A DNA stretch of 30,822 bases from Yinghuangia elevatio (GCF_040649515.1 NZ_JBEZFP010000116.1:1-30822); one strand, 5' to 3'; shown: positions 9,493 to 18,207, counted from the stretch's first letter. Numbers and translations: made by a program. The notes: generated by a model not told the origin, from the sequence alone.

Positions 9493-9524
9493 GCCGCATC
9501 GCTTCATGGCCGCATCGCTTCATG
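9493..9524. repeat. 16-bp perfect tandem duplication
   Basis: GCCGCATCGCTTCATG occurs twice back to back, at 9493-9508 and 9509-9524, shortly after the protease stop codon. It is in no convincing gene. It may be a replication-slippage duplication in the 275 bp of otherwise featureless sequence between here and the integrase remnant, where I see no recognisable gene. Confidence 0.8.
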
Positions 9525-9799
9525 TTCGACGGGATCGCCCTGTACACCACCGATTTCGACCACCTCCCTGAGCGGTGAATTGGCAGCGCCGGTGGGCGGC
9601 GGGGTGGCCCGCGGCCGCCCGCCGTCTCGCGCCGAAACCTCGTGCCCGGGCCCCGGCCCACGACCAAGGCCACGCCACCGCGCAGCAGTTCCGCCATCCC
9701 GCATCGACCGGGCCGACGCGAGCGTGGGCAGCGCGGCCGGAAGCGTGCGTGTGTGATGGCCGACCCGAACAGGCGCGAGATCAAGGCCCGTCAGCAGGC

Positions 9800-10327
9800 G
9801 ACGGGCGAGAGGCACATGCAGGCCGCCGCCGGATGTGCGACGCGGCCGACGGCGCCGCCACCACTCCCGGGCCGCAGCCTGTCCTGGTCGAATACTCGGC
9901 CACCAGAAGCGCGAGGATCTGTCGGTGTCCGAGGTCGTCCAGGCGCAGGGTGCCGAGGGCGGGGGATGAGGTCGTTGTTGACGTAGTCGCGGTAGCGGGC
10001 GTACGTCGTGGGTTTGAGCGTGAGTTGCTTCTCCGCGAGCCAGGCTTCTAGGTATTCGGGGAGGGTCCGGTTCGGATCCGCGTCGAACCCGCCGGCCTCA
10101 CCGTCGAGGAGCCGTCGAAGCGCTGCGCGGGCGGCGGGCTCGTCGGCGAAGCCTTCGGCGGACGGTGGTGCGATGTGCTCGCGGTGCGGGGACATCGACG
10201 GCGAACGCCCATGTCCTGTGGTCGGGGTCGGTGGCGAGCCTGGGGCAGTGTGCGCCGAGCTGGTGTCGCTCGGAATTACGGCAGCTGCAGCGGCGGTAGA
10301 CGCGTCCGCGGTTGTGGAGGAGCCCAT
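9800..10327 (-). pseudogene. Tyrosine-recombinase (phage-type integrase), N-terminal half, frameshifted and truncated
   Basis: Starting at ATG 10327, with GGAGGCG upstream, the first 12 or so codons lie in one frame. The next block, in another frame, reads GRVYRRCSCRNSERHQLGAHCP, the Cys-rich N-terminal arm of Streptomyces integrases. After a shift near 10185 come GFADEPAARAALRRLLDGE, TLPEYLEAWLAEK and LKPTTYARYRDYVNNDLIP, the SAM-like core-binding domain. A further shift leads into LGTLRLDDLGHRQI. The sequence degrades by about 9800 and the catalytic domain with its R..HxxR..Y residues is absent. The intact enzyme would have catalysed site-specific integration of a mobile element. No tRNA gene or att duplication is apparent nearby. 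At least two frame changes plus the truncation make it clearly dead. It may belong to a different element from the conjugation remnant at 1-4 kb. Confidence 0.75.
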
Positions 10328-10653
10328 GGTGATCGCCTCCGGTCGTGCACGGTCCCCGGGCACTTCCAGTGTCCGACCACCGCCACCACCGAGTCGAGAG
10401 GACCAAGACCGGGCGCCCGTCGAGTACTTCTGACCGGGATGTGCGGCGCGGTGATCTGCACTGGGTATCCGAGGTGTCCGACGGATAGCGGCGCGGAGAT
10501 TCACCGCGACGCACCCACCCAGGACGTCGATGATCAACATCGCCATCTCCAACGGACGCCGGTTGCTTCACAGGCTCTAACGGTTGCCTCAGGTTCGCTC
10601 GTTAGGAAGTAGGCCTCAGATAAGCGATGCAACTCGTATGTAGGAGGCTGGTG
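10328..10653. other. Gene-free interval between the integrase remnant and the transporter gene
   Basis: No coding frame on either strand of this 326-bp interval resembles a known protein. The right end holds the ribosome-binding site AGGAGG (10642-10647) of the transporter and somewhat AT-richer sequence around 10600-10640 that could contain its promoter. I do not see a convincing -35/-10 pair. Confidence 0.4.
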
Positions 10654-12813
10654 ATGGCAGTCAACGCAGCGCCGTCCGAGGAAGCGCCGGCGGGTCGGTT
10701 GGCAGGCCGGTGGGTGCCGTGGTTGGTGATTGGCTTGTGGGTGGTGCTGGCGGCGTTCATGGTGCCGCTCAGCGGAAAGTTGAGTTCGGTCACCACCGAC
10801 AGCGCCGCGGACACCCTGCCGGCCAGCGCCGAGTCCACCAAGGTCGCGGTACTGGAGGACAGTCTCCCCGGCGGTGACGACAACACGTTCGTCTTCGTGT
10901 ATCACCGCGCCGGCGGCATGACCGACGCCGACCGCGCGACGGTGGAGCGCCACTACAACACCCTTGCCAAGCGGTACCCGCCGAAGGTGGCGGCCCCGGG
11001 GGGCGGCGACGACGAGGGCCCACCGACGCGGCCGTCCACCGACGGCAAGGCGATGATGTTCACCCTTGAGGTCAGTACGGCCTACGGCGCGCCGGAGGCC
11101 GTCGTCGGCCCATTGCGTGACGCCGCGAAGGACCGCCCCGCGGGCCTGGAACTCGACGTGACCGGCCCGGCCGCGGTCGACGGCGACATGGACGCCGTCT
11201 TCGACGGCATCGACGTGCAGGTCTTGCTCACCACCGTCGTCGTCGTCACGCTCCTGCTCATCCTCACCTACCGCAGCCCCGTGTTGTGGTTGATCCCGCT
11301 GGTGGCCGTGGGCGCGGCCGCACTGACCGCGATGGCGACCGTCTACCTGCTCGTCAAGGGCTTCGGCATCGTGGTCAACGACCAGAACTCGGCGCTGCTG
11401 ACGATCCTGGTGTTCGGCGTCGGCACGGACTACGCGCTGTTGCTCATCGCTCGATATCGGGAGACGCTGCACCACCACGAGAACGTCCGGGTCGCGATGG
11501 TCCACGCGCTGCGCGGCGCGGCACCGGCCATCGTCGCGTCCGCGGCCACCGTGATCGCCGGCCTGCTCTGCCTGCTCGTCGCCGACCTGAACAGCACCAG
11601 CGGGTTGGGGCCGATCGGCGCGGCCGGCATCCTGTGCGCGCTGGTGGCCATGCTGACGCTGTTCCCGGCGGTGCTTGTGGTGCTCGGCAGGCGGATCTTC
11701 TGGCCGGCCATCCCGCGGTTCAGCACGGCCACGGAGGAGAAGCCGGGGCTGTGGGGACGGCTTGGCGCCGCCATCAGCCGCCGCCGGTGGGTGGCGACGC
11801 TCGGCTCGCTCGGCGTCCTCGGCGTGCTCGCCATGGGGCTGGCGGGCAACACCGGCGCCCTGCGGGAGCAGGACCAGTTCCTGTCCGCGCCGGAGTCGGT
11901 CACCGGCTTCACCGTTCTCCGCCAGCACTTCCCGGAGCTGGGCGGTCAACCGATGACGATCCTCACGCGGCCGGCGTACCAGGAGCGGGTGCTCGACATC
12001 GTCAAAGGCACGCACGGTGTGGCCCTGGCCATCCCGGGTGAGGGCGGCGGTGGCTGGGCCGACATCTCCGTGTTCCCGACGGACGCGCCGGACACCGTCG
12101 CCGAGTACGAAACGATCAAGCGGGTGCGCACCGCCGTGCACTCGGTGAGCGGGGCGGAGGCGATCGTCGGCGGGCCGAGCGCGGAGAACCTCGACACCGA
12201 GGTGACCACCAGGCGCGACGAGAAGCTGGTGATCCCGCTCGTGCTCACCGTCGTCCTGATCGTCCTCGGGCTGCTGCTCCGAGCGGTCGTGGCCCCGCTG
12301 GTCCTGATGGCCACGGTGGTCGTCTCATTCGCCGCGGCCTTCGGCGGGAGCGTGTTCGTGTTCGACACGATCCTCGGGTTCAAGGGCGTCGACTCTTCGG
12401 TGCCGCTGCTGGCATTCCTGTTCCTGGTGGCGCTCGGCGTCGACTACAACATCTTCCTGGCCAGCCGGGCCCGGGAGGAGACCGTGCGCCTCGGTACCAG
12501 AGAGGGCATGCTCAAGGCCCTCTCCGCCACCGGTGGCGTCATCACCTCGGCAGGCATAGTCCTGGCGGCGACATTCGCGGTCCTCACCACACTGCCGCTG
12601 GTGATGCTGATCGAGGTGGGGTTCCTGGTTGCCTTCGGCGTGCTGCTCGACGCCCTGCTGGTGCGGTCGGTCCTGGTGCCCGCCCTCACCCTGCTGATCG
12701 GCCGGCGGATCTGGTGGCCCAGCGGGCTGTCACGTCCAGCGGCTCCAGCGGCGGAGCTCCCGGACGGCCCACAGTCCCTCTCCGACGGCGAGGAGCCCGC
12801 GCTGCAACGGTGA
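10654..12813 (+). CDS. MMPL/RND-superfamily membrane transporter
   Basis: This is a 719-residue integral membrane protein with two repeats of one helix, a large outer domain and a five-helix bundle, as in actinobacterial MMPL transporters that export lipids or hydrophobic drugs using the proton gradient. The central Asp-Tyr pairs are present in both halves: FGVGTDYALLLIARYRE (Asp259) and LGVDYNIFLASRAREE (Asp597). Length and symmetry are normal. ATG 10654 follows AGGAGG by six bases; the adjacent GTG 10651 is an alternative. The C-terminus is short and polar, so there is no extra cytoplasmic domain. It converges on a two-component system across a shared terminator; in many actinomycetes such pairs adjust cell-envelope transport, so functional linkage is plausible but inferred. 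The substrate is not predictable, and no lipid-biosynthesis genes are next to it. Confidence 0.92.
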   Translation: MAVNAAPSEEAPAGRLAGRWVPWLVIGLWVVLAAFMVPLSGKLSSVTTDSAADTLPASAESTKVAVLEDSLPGGDDNTFVFVYHRAGGMTDADRATVERHYNTLAKRYPPKVAAPGGGDDEGPPTRPSTDGKAMMFTLEVSTAYGAPEAVVGPLRDAAKDRPAGLELDVTGPAAVDGDMDAVFDGIDVQVLLTTVVVVTLLLILTYRSPVLWLIPLVAVGAAALTAMATVYLLVKGFGIVVNDQNSALLTILVFGVGTDYALLLIARYRETLHHHENVRVAMVHALRGAAPAIVASAATVIAGLLCLLVADLNSTSGLGPIGAAGILCALVAMLTLFPAVLVVLGRRIFWPAIPRFSTATEEKPGLWGRLGAAISRRRWVATLGSLGVLGVLAMGLAGNTGALREQDQFLSAPESVTGFTVLRQHFPELGGQPMTILTRPAYQERVLDIVKGTHGVALAIPGEGGGGWADISVFPTDAPDTVAEYETIKRVRTAVHSVSGAEAIVGGPSAENLDTEVTTRRDEKLVIPLVLTVVLIVLGLLLRAVVAPLVLMATVVVSFAAAFGGSVFVFDTILGFKGVDSSVPLLAFLFLVALGVDYNIFLASRAREETVRLGTREGMLKALSATGGVITSAGIVLAATFAVLTTLPLVMLIEVGFLVAFGVLLDALLVRSVLVPALTLLIGRRIWWPSGLSRPAAPAAELPDGPQSLSDGEEPALQR

Positions 12814-12831
12814 GCGCCGCGGCACGGACGA

Positions 12832-12865
12832 GATCCGGGACGGGGGCTCAGGCCCGTCCCGGATC
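12832..12865. terminator. Bidirectional terminator between the transporter and the kinase
   Basis: GATCCGGGACGGG (12832-12844) and its exact reverse complement (12853-12865) form a 13-bp stem with an eight-base loop. It begins 18 bases after the transporter stop and lies between two convergent genes, so it can end transcription from both sides. Confidence 0.85.
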
Positions 12866-12988
12866 CTTGTTCATGGGCCGACGGTCGCCGCCCTTTGGTC
12901 GCGCGCCACGCGCCGGGGCTGGGGTCGGCGCTTCGCGGTGTCCTGCCCGGTGGGGGCCGCTTGTTCTGCGCCGTGCGGCCGGGGCGGG

Positions 12989-14440
12989 TCAGCGCGCCGC
13001 GGTGTCCTCCCCAGCGGTGAGCCGCTCGATCGGGGCGGGCGGGGCCGCGGCCGGAAGCTCGACCCGAAGCAGTGCGCCACCGCGTGCGGAGCGGGCGACG
13101 GTGGCCCGGCCGCCGTGGGCGTCGACGACCCGCTGCACGATCGACAGCCCCAGACCGGATCCCGGCAACGCCCGGGCGCTGTCGGCACGGTAGAACCGGT
13201 CGAACACCCGTGATACGTCGGCGGCGTCGATGCCCGGCCCGGCGTCGTCGACCTCGAGCACCGCCGACGCGCCCTCGGCACGGAGCCGGACCTGGACCGG
13301 CTGGTCCGCGGGGGACCACTTGCCGGCGTTGTCGATGAGATTGAGCACCGCCCGCTGGAGCGCAGCGGGACGCCCGTTCACCCACACGGAGGTCACGTCG
13401 AGCGCGACCTCGATGTCGGGCACCCGGGAACGCGCCCGGGCCGCGGCGGCCGCCACCACGTCGGCGAGTTCGAGCAGTTCGGTGTTCTCGTCGCTGACGT
13501 CACCGCGCGCCAGGTCGGTCAGCTCGGCGGCAAGGGTGCTCAACTCGGCCACCTGGGCGCCGAGATCGTTGAGCAGCCGGGCCCGGCTCTGCGCCGGCAG
13601 TGCGCTGTCCAGGGTGCCGCGCCGATCGAGCCGGATCAGCAACTCGACGTTGAGGCGCAGGCTGGTGAGCGGTGTCTTGAGCTCGTGGGCGGCGTCCTCG
13701 GCGAGCAGCCGCTGGGCCCGCCGGGAGTCCCGGAGCGCGGCGAGCATGTCGTTGATCGACTGGATCAGCCGCCGGATCTCCCCACCGCCCTCATCCGGGA
13801 TGTCGGCGTCGAGATCCCGGGTGTGCGCGACACGTACCGCGGCGGCGGTCAGCCGGTCGATCGGTGCCAGCCCGGTCCGCGCCACGGCCCGCCCGACAAG
13901 GGCACCGCCGACCACGCAGAGCAGCCCGACCAGCAACATGCCCAACCCGAACCGGTTGATCGGGCTGTCGTCGGCAACGCGGGCCACCTGGACCGCGCCG
14001 TCGCCCGCCCGCAGCGTGTAGATGCGGTAACCGTCCTCGTCGCTGTCTTTCGACTCCATCAGGTCGGCCGACGCGCCCTGCGCCACGCGCCCGGCGCGCT
14101 CGCTGACGGGGGGCAGCGCGGGTTGGCCGTCCGGCGTCCGGGTCGAGCCGTCGGGCAGGATGACCCGCACCAGCCGACCGAATTCGGGATACGGCGGTAG
14201 CGGGACCTGCGCCAGACCGGCGCGCTGCGCGTTCGTCGCCAGGACGCGGGCGTCGGCGCGTAGCTGATTCTCGGCGGTGTCCTGCAACTCCCGGTCCAGT
14301 AGCTCGCTGGCCAGCTGGAAGGCCACGAACACGCTGACCGCGATGGCCGTCGCCGCGATCACCGTCAGCCTGGCCCGCAGGGACCGCCGGCGCCACCATC
14401 GGGTCAGCCGGCGCGGTTCCCGGCTGGCGGGCCTGCTCAC
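12989..14440 (-). CDS. Sensor histidine kinase, MprB-like
   Basis: This 483-residue membrane kinase phosphorylates the response regulator encoded just upstream. Layout: membrane helix (about 23-43), extracellular sensor domain (44-160), second helix (about 165-187), HAMP, HisKA with the phospho-accepting His252 (AEDAAHELKTPLTSLR), and HATPase with the N-box NLIDNAGKW (367-375), DDAGPGI (398-404) and GSGLGLSIV (427-435). The start is GTG 14440, which overlaps the regulator's stop as GTGA, indicating translational coupling; longer in-frame extensions would overlap the regulator. The domain order and the box sequences resemble MprB of mycobacteria, an envelope-stress sensor, but the sensor domain is not diagnostic, so the signal is unknown. 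All catalytic boxes look intact. Confidence 0.92.
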   Translation of the reverse strand: MSRPASREPRRLTRWWRRRSLRARLTVIAATAIAVSVFVAFQLASELLDRELQDTAENQLRADARVLATNAQRAGLAQVPLPPYPEFGRLVRVILPDGSTRTPDGQPALPPVSERAGRVAQGASADLMESKDSDEDGYRIYTLRAGDGAVQVARVADDSPINRFGLGMLLVGLLCVVGGALVGRAVARTGLAPIDRLTAAAVRVAHTRDLDADIPDEGGGEIRRLIQSINDMLAALRDSRRAQRLLAEDAAHELKTPLTSLRLNVELLIRLDRRGTLDSALPAQSRARLLNDLGAQVAELSTLAAELTDLARGDVSDENTELLELADVVAAAAARARSRVPDIEVALDVTSVWVNGRPAALQRAVLNLIDNAGKWSPADQPVQVRLRAEGASAVLEVDDAGPGIDAADVSRVFDRFYRADSARALPGSGLGLSIVQRVVDAHGGRATVARSARGGALLRVELPAAAPPAPIERLTAGEDTAAR

Positions 14441-15129
14441 GGAGGAGTCTCCCGCAACGTGTATCCCAGGCCGCGCAGCGTGTAGATCAATCGCGGCTCC
14501 CCATCGGCCTCCATCTTGCGGCGCAGGTAACTCACGTACACCTGGAGGTTGTTGGCGGTGGCGCTCATGTCGAAGCCCCAGACCGCCTCGAACAGCGCGT
14601 CGCGGGTCAAGACCCGGGTCGCGTTGCGCAGGAGGACCTCCAGGAGGGAGAACTCGGTCCGGGTCAGGCGCAGCGGCCGCCCGCCCCGCCACGCCTCGAA
14701 CCGGTCGGGATCGAGCCGGACGTCCGCGAACGACAGGATCTGCGACTCCCCGTCGGTCGGCGTGCGCCGGCGCAGCAGGGCGCGTACCCGGGCCAGCAAC
14801 TCCTCGGTGGCGAACGGCTTGGGCAGGTAGTCGTCGGCGCCCGCGTCCAGCCCCGCGACCCGGTCGGAGACCTGGTCGCGGGCGGTCAGCATCAGCACCG
14901 GCAGACCCCGACCCGCGGCCCGCAATCGCCGGCAGGTCTCCAGCCCGCCGAGGCGGGGCATCATCACGTCGAGGATCAGCAGATCCAGTGTGTCACCGCC
15001 GTCACCGCCGACCGCGTCGAGCACGGCGAGACCGTTGGCGACGATGCTGGTGTCGTAGCCCTCGACCTGGAGCACCCGCTCCAGCGACTCACGGATGGCC
15101 GCTTCGTCATCCGCGATCATGATCCGCAC
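14437..15129 (-). CDS. OmpR-family response regulator, MprA-like
   Basis: This 230-residue cytoplasmic DNA-binding protein forms an operon with the kinase. The receiver domain (1-118) has the acidic pair DD at 7-8, phospho-acceptor Asp54 (LLILDVMMP), the Thr of MLTARD and the Lys of PKPFA. The C-terminal winged helix (about 135-228) shows LRLTRTEFSLLEVLLRN, the TRDALFEAVWG turn, NNLQVYVSYLRRKM and IYTLRGLGYTLR. The start is GTG 15129 with AAGGGGG upstream; an ATG three codons later is possible. It is first in a two-gene minus-strand unit. Natural targets would be its own promoter and perhaps the convergent transporter, but no repeated binding box is evident by eye upstream. Confidence 0.93.
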   Translation of the reverse strand: MRIMIADDEAAIRESLERVLQVEGYDTSIVANGLAVLDAVGGDGGDTLDLLILDVMMPRLGGLETCRRLRAAGRGLPVLMLTARDQVSDRVAGLDAGADDYLPKPFATEELLARVRALLRRRTPTDGESQILSFADVRLDPDRFEAWRGGRPLRLTRTEFSLLEVLLRNATRVLTRDALFEAVWGFDMSATANNLQVYVSYLRRKMEADGEPRLIYTLRGLGYTLRETPP

Positions 15130-15815
15130 GCCGGCCGCCCCCTTTCAGTCGATGCCTTTTGCGCTCAGTGTCCCCGATCAACCTGAGGCCAGGATTAGCG
15201 CGTCGCTGGGACCACGCTCAATGCGGCGCCGACGCGGCGGCAGGCTCGCGAAGAAGCTCCTGCCCGCAGTTTCGGAATCGCGAGCTCCAGATCACCGGCC
15301 TGCGTGCTCACGTCCTTGTCCCGGTGGCCGTTGCCATAGGCGGCCCTGGACTCGGTGTGCTCGCCCCAGTCTTCACGTGGACGTGAGGCGTGGCAGGCAA
15401 CCTGGGTCCACCGTGTTGATGTCCTGGTTGCCCTGGGGGTGTTCTGGCGGGTGACCGGCGACCGGCGACCGGTGACCGGCGAGCAGTGGTGGCGCGTGCT
15501 GCGTCCCCATCACTGCCATGACCGGAGCACCGGGACACGCTGAACGACTTGTGTCGGCGGGGGATGGTGCTGGTGGAGTCGAGACTGCCGTCGGGGCACC
15601 AGTTGTTGGTGCTGACCGTGCGCGTTCGTGCCGAGGTCAAAGACGATTCTGCCGGCGGGCGTGCGGATGTCGGCGCCGCGTGATTGAGGGCGGTGCCGTG
15701 GTCGGGACCGCGTTGGCGAGGCGCATCACGGGCGGCCGAGTCAAGAGCTTGGTTATGAGCCTCGCGCTGATCCGCGGGGTGGTCCTGCTGCTGTAGGGCT
15801 TCACGAAGGGTTGAC
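15130..15815. other. Degenerate interval upstream of the response regulator
   Basis: No intact gene is visible in nearly 700 bp. The left end should carry the regulator promoter. The segment 15451-15484 contains five near-repeats of GACCGGC/T. A plus-strand frame around 15540-15680 (RDTLNDLCRRGMVLVESRL) has coding-like composition but no recognised family. The tail at 15689-15796 (GTALARRITGGRVKSLVM, then a hydrophobic end and a stop) resembles the last helix of a TauE/SafE-type permease and could be a remnant. None of this is secure. Confidence 0.35.
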
Positions 15816-15853
15816 CTGCCTGCCTCCCGAGCCCCGGCTGGGGAGGCAGGCAG
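15816..15853. terminator. Long hairpin terminator downstream of the LAKTG protein gene
   Basis: CTGCCTGCCTCCC (15816-15828) pairs perfectly with GGGAGGCAGGCAG (15841-15853), and the loop can pair further (AGCC/GGCT). It lies 22 bases past the stop of the minus-strand surface-protein gene, so it is most likely that gene's terminator. It would also stop plus-strand readthrough. Confidence 0.85.
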
Positions 15854-15875
15854 CAGCGCCCGGATGAGGACCGGT

Positions 15876-16979
15876 TTACTGTCCCCGTATCCAAGGATTG
15901 TGAACGAGGGCGGCTGCCGTGACCCACGGATTGTCGTCCGGCTCGGGGCGGTTACTGCGGGTCGTCATGACGAGCATGCCCACGCCGGTGATGGATGCGG
16001 CAAAACCGCCTGCAGCGACCAATGTCAGGTCCTTGGCGCCGGTTTTGGCCAGGGTCGGCGGCTCGGTCTCCGATACGTCCTGTGCGGAGTCGGGGGTCGG
16101 CGGAGCCACGATCTTTGCGGCAGGCGACTTCGACCGTGTCGGAGTCGTCGGTGTGCTGGTCGGCAGGGGCACGCGCGTGGGTTCGGTCGCCGACGTACCC
16201 GCCGTCGCGGACAAGGGCGTTGGCGGAGCTGTCGTTCCCGTGTCAGCCGTCGGTTGTACGAATGCCGTCGGTATGAGCGGGTTCGTCGTGGGATATCCGC
16301 TGAAGGACCCACTGGGCGTGAACGCCGTGGGTGTGCGGTTGGGACCAACCGTGAAGGGCAGTTCGTACAATGAGGTCTGCTCGGGCGCGGGTGAAATCGT
16401 GTAGATGTACACAGAGGGCGAGTCGTCCTCGGGCGCCGGGTCGACCACGTTGAGTTCGATCGGGCCCGTCGTCGTCTTGGTCGAGGGCTTCACGGAGGGC
16501 TTCGCCGAGGGCTTGGCCGAGGGCTTGGTCGTGGAGGGCTTCGGCTTCGTGGTGACCGGGGGAGAAGGCTTTGCCGTCGGTTTCTTGGTCGTCGCTTGCG
16601 GACGAGGAGTTTGCTTGGGCGTGGCCTGGTCGGTGGTCGGCTTCTTGCTCGGCGACACTTTGGGCTTCGTGGTCGTGGGCTTGGGCTTGGTGCTGGTCGG
16701 CTTTTTGGACGTGGGCTTGGACGTCGTCGAGTCACCGCAGATGAACGCGCAGGGCTTGACTGTGGACCCGCCAGGCGGAAAGGGCTCGGACTTCGTCGGG
16801 GTGTTGCAGAAGTACAGGCAGGTCGTCGGCGCCCCGGACGGAAAAGGCTTGGTGGTGGCAGAGCTGTCCGCCGCCATGGCGATACTGGGGGCGGACACTG
16901 CCACGAACAGCGCGACTGGCCCCGAGAGGATCAGGCAGCCGGCGCCGGCGGAGCTCACAACCCGAGTGATCCGTTGCAA
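15876..16979 (-). CDS. Secreted Pro/Thr/Lys-rich surface protein with a LAKTG sortase signal
   Basis: This 367-residue protein is predicted to be exported and covalently attached to peptidoglycan by a class E sortase, which in streptomycetes recognises LAXTG. The TTG start at 16979 lies seven bases after GAGGAG; no better start is near and the N-terminus is then a normal signal peptide (basic QRITR, hydrophobic core, APSIAMAAD cleavage region). Next are two similar modules with CxxxC pairs (PTTCLYFCNTP and VKPCAFICGD). A low-complexity stalk of TKPTS/KPSAKPSVKPS repeats follows, then a folded-looking segment (about 180-240) and a second Thr/Pro-rich stalk. LAKTG is at 310-314, followed by a hydrophobic helix, TTRSNR, and an unusual 23-residue tail after the basic anchor. 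No sortase gene is in the window. Its role is unknown: possibly surface display or adhesion. Confidence 0.8.
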   Translation of the reverse strand: MQRITRVVSSAGAGCLILSGPVALFVAVSAPSIAMAADSSATTKPFPSGAPTTCLYFCNTPTKSEPFPPGGSTVKPCAFICGDSTTSKPTSKKPTSTKPKPTTTKPKVSPSKKPTTDQATPKQTPRPQATTKKPTAKPSPPVTTKPKPSTTKPSAKPSAKPSVKPSTKTTTGPIELNVVDPAPEDDSPSVYIYTISPAPEQTSLYELPFTVGPNRTPTAFTPSGSFSGYPTTNPLIPTAFVQPTADTGTTAPPTPLSATAGTSATEPTRVPLPTSTPTTPTRSKSPAAKIVAPPTPDSAQDVSETEPPTLAKTGAKDLTLVAAGGFAASITGVGMLVMTTRSNRPEPDDNPWVTAAALVHNPWIRGQ

Positions 16980-17318
16980 GTCAATGCTCCTCTGTGGGTA
17001 GTGCCGCGGGGGGCCGCAGGAGCGTAACTTGCCGCGGGGAGCCCGGGATATCCGTCTCACGACGCCGCGTCCGACTGGATAGTCCCAACTCGGCGTCGGG
17101 TAAACACGTTTCGCCGCAAGGGACACTGGTGGCTGCGGGAGCATGCGGTATCGATGCCCGAATGCGCCGTTGTGCCAACGAGCTTGCGCACGGTTGCCGG
17201 CGATGCGTCCAAGCTGTGGGCAGGCGTGGGATGTGATGCAGGACGTGGGCCGCGGCGAATTGGGTGAGCGGGCTCGGCCGCACCGTGCATCGGGGGCCCA
17301 GCGGGGTAGTCGCCGCTC
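16980..17318. other. Interval upstream of the surface-protein gene
   Basis: No convincing gene lies in these 339 bp. On the minus strand it must contain the leader and promoter of the LAKTG protein, including the GAGGAG at about 16986-16991. Plus-strand frames here have no recognisable similarity and poor codon bias. Confidence 0.4.
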
Positions 17319-17402
17319 ATGGATCGCATATCGGTGGGTACGTGCTCGTGGACCGACGCTGCCCTCAAAACCAGCGGTTGGTATCCGCCCGACTGTGCCG
17401 AG
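17319..17402 (+). pseudogene. DUF72 protein, N-terminal stub
   Basis: ATG 17319 opens MDRISVGTCSWTDAALKTSG followed by WYPPD. This is the hallmark opening of DUF72 proteins, TIM-barrel-like enzymes of unknown function that are normally about 250 residues. After about 25 codons the similarity stops, and the sequence passes into an unrelated reading frame coding a different helical protein. The rest of the gene has been deleted, with the junction near 17400. It is not functional. Confidence 0.6.
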
Positions 17403-17439
17403 CTGCGATGCCGCCGACAATGCCGTCGGGGTTCGGCGT

Positions 17440-17922
17440 TCGGAGACCTGCCACCGGCTGCTCGAAATCGCCGAGGAGGCCGCCTTCAGTTCGACTCAAG
17501 AGCAGAATGTCGACAGTCTGACCGCGATGAAGGCCGTCGTGCGCGCGGCAGGCCGATTCGGCGACGATGACCGGTTCGATCGATTGCTTCCATCGCTGCT
17601 GTCTGCGGATGACACGTCGCCCGCTGTGACCGGAGCCGAAATGGCAGCGAGTGCAGGTCGTTTCGCCCAAGCCGATGCGTTCGCATCCGATCCCGATCCC
17701 GAGCCCGAGCCCGTATGGCAGTCCGCAGCTCTAATCGCCGCCGCCTCCGTAAGTCTGCGTGCTCGACACCTCGACCCGGGGGAAGCCCGACCGTGGATCA
17801 GGCGCTGGCTCAGCGGCGCCCTGCGCTTCGAACTGCACGGCGAACTAGCCAGACTGCTGGTCGAATTTGATCCGAGCCTGGCGCCCCGGCGTTGTCCTGG
17901 TTTCGACCCGGTGCCGAGCTAG
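17440..17922 (+). pseudogene. Alpha-helical repeat-like protein, probably N-terminally truncated
   Basis: The frame ending at 17922 becomes protein-like from about 17440: CHRLLEIAEEAAFSST, SLTAMKAVVRAAGRFGDD, AEMAASAGRFAQADAFA, ALIAAASVSLRARHLDPGEA and RWLSGALRFELHGELARLL. Paired amphipathic helices with A-x-A-G-R turns suggest TPR- or HEAT-like repeats, which usually mediate protein contacts. The same frame is open back to 17143, but that part has no protein character and overlaps the DUF72 stub, so this is probably the C-terminal piece of a larger gene fused by deletion. An internal start at ATG 17527 could still give about 130 residues. I do not recognise a family. Confidence 0.4.
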
Positions 17923-18207
17923 TGCTGTGACCAGAGGCGTTCACGGGGTTGCCGGGTTGGTCCTGCGGCTTGGGTCAGGGTGTGTCCGCCGTACCAGATG
18001 CCCTTCTCGCTGCGGACGCGTGCGCGTTCGCGGCGTTGGGCGCAAGGAGTTCCGGGTTGTGAGGGCGGGCGTTGCGGCCTGATGCCCACCTGCTGTGCGG
18101 TCCCGCAGCGGGACCACGGCGGAACCACACGTGCCGAACAAGGCCGCACGCTGTGCTCGTTCTTGAACGGTTAGGGGTCAAGGGGTCGATGCGACAGGCT
18201 GGAGACC
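17923..18207. other. Short non-coding interval between two gene remnants
   Basis: A minus-strand frame across about 17930-18140 (containing RSEKGIWYGGHTLTQA) has a faint transposase-like composition but matches no family I can name. Nothing else is evident. Confidence 0.25.

Noticed and set aside
10534..12141. 535-codon minus-strand frame opposite the transporter
   Set aside because: It is made of Arg/His/Asp/Gly runs complementary to transmembrane codons, with no motif.
15451..15484. GACCGGC/T short repeats considered as a CRISPR or iteron array
   Set aside because: Units are 7-8 bases without spacers and only about five copies; it looks like local slippage.
15689..15796. Possible TauE/SafE permease C-terminal remnant
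   Set aside because: Only about 35 residues of generic hydrophobic helix; not enough to call a family.
16405..17001. Plus-strand Val/Gly/Leu-rich frame of 198 codons
   Set aside because: It is the reverse reading of the Lys/Thr/Pro repeats of the LAKTG protein.
17540..17590. GGTTCGATC looked at as a possible tRNA T-loop
   Set aside because: No acceptor or anticodon stem can be formed around it, and it lies in a coding-like stretch. No tRNA, rRNA or CRISPR was found in the window.
17930..18140. Possible insertion-sequence transposase fragment on the minus strand
   Set aside because: No catalytic motif, no terminal repeats, no recognisable family.
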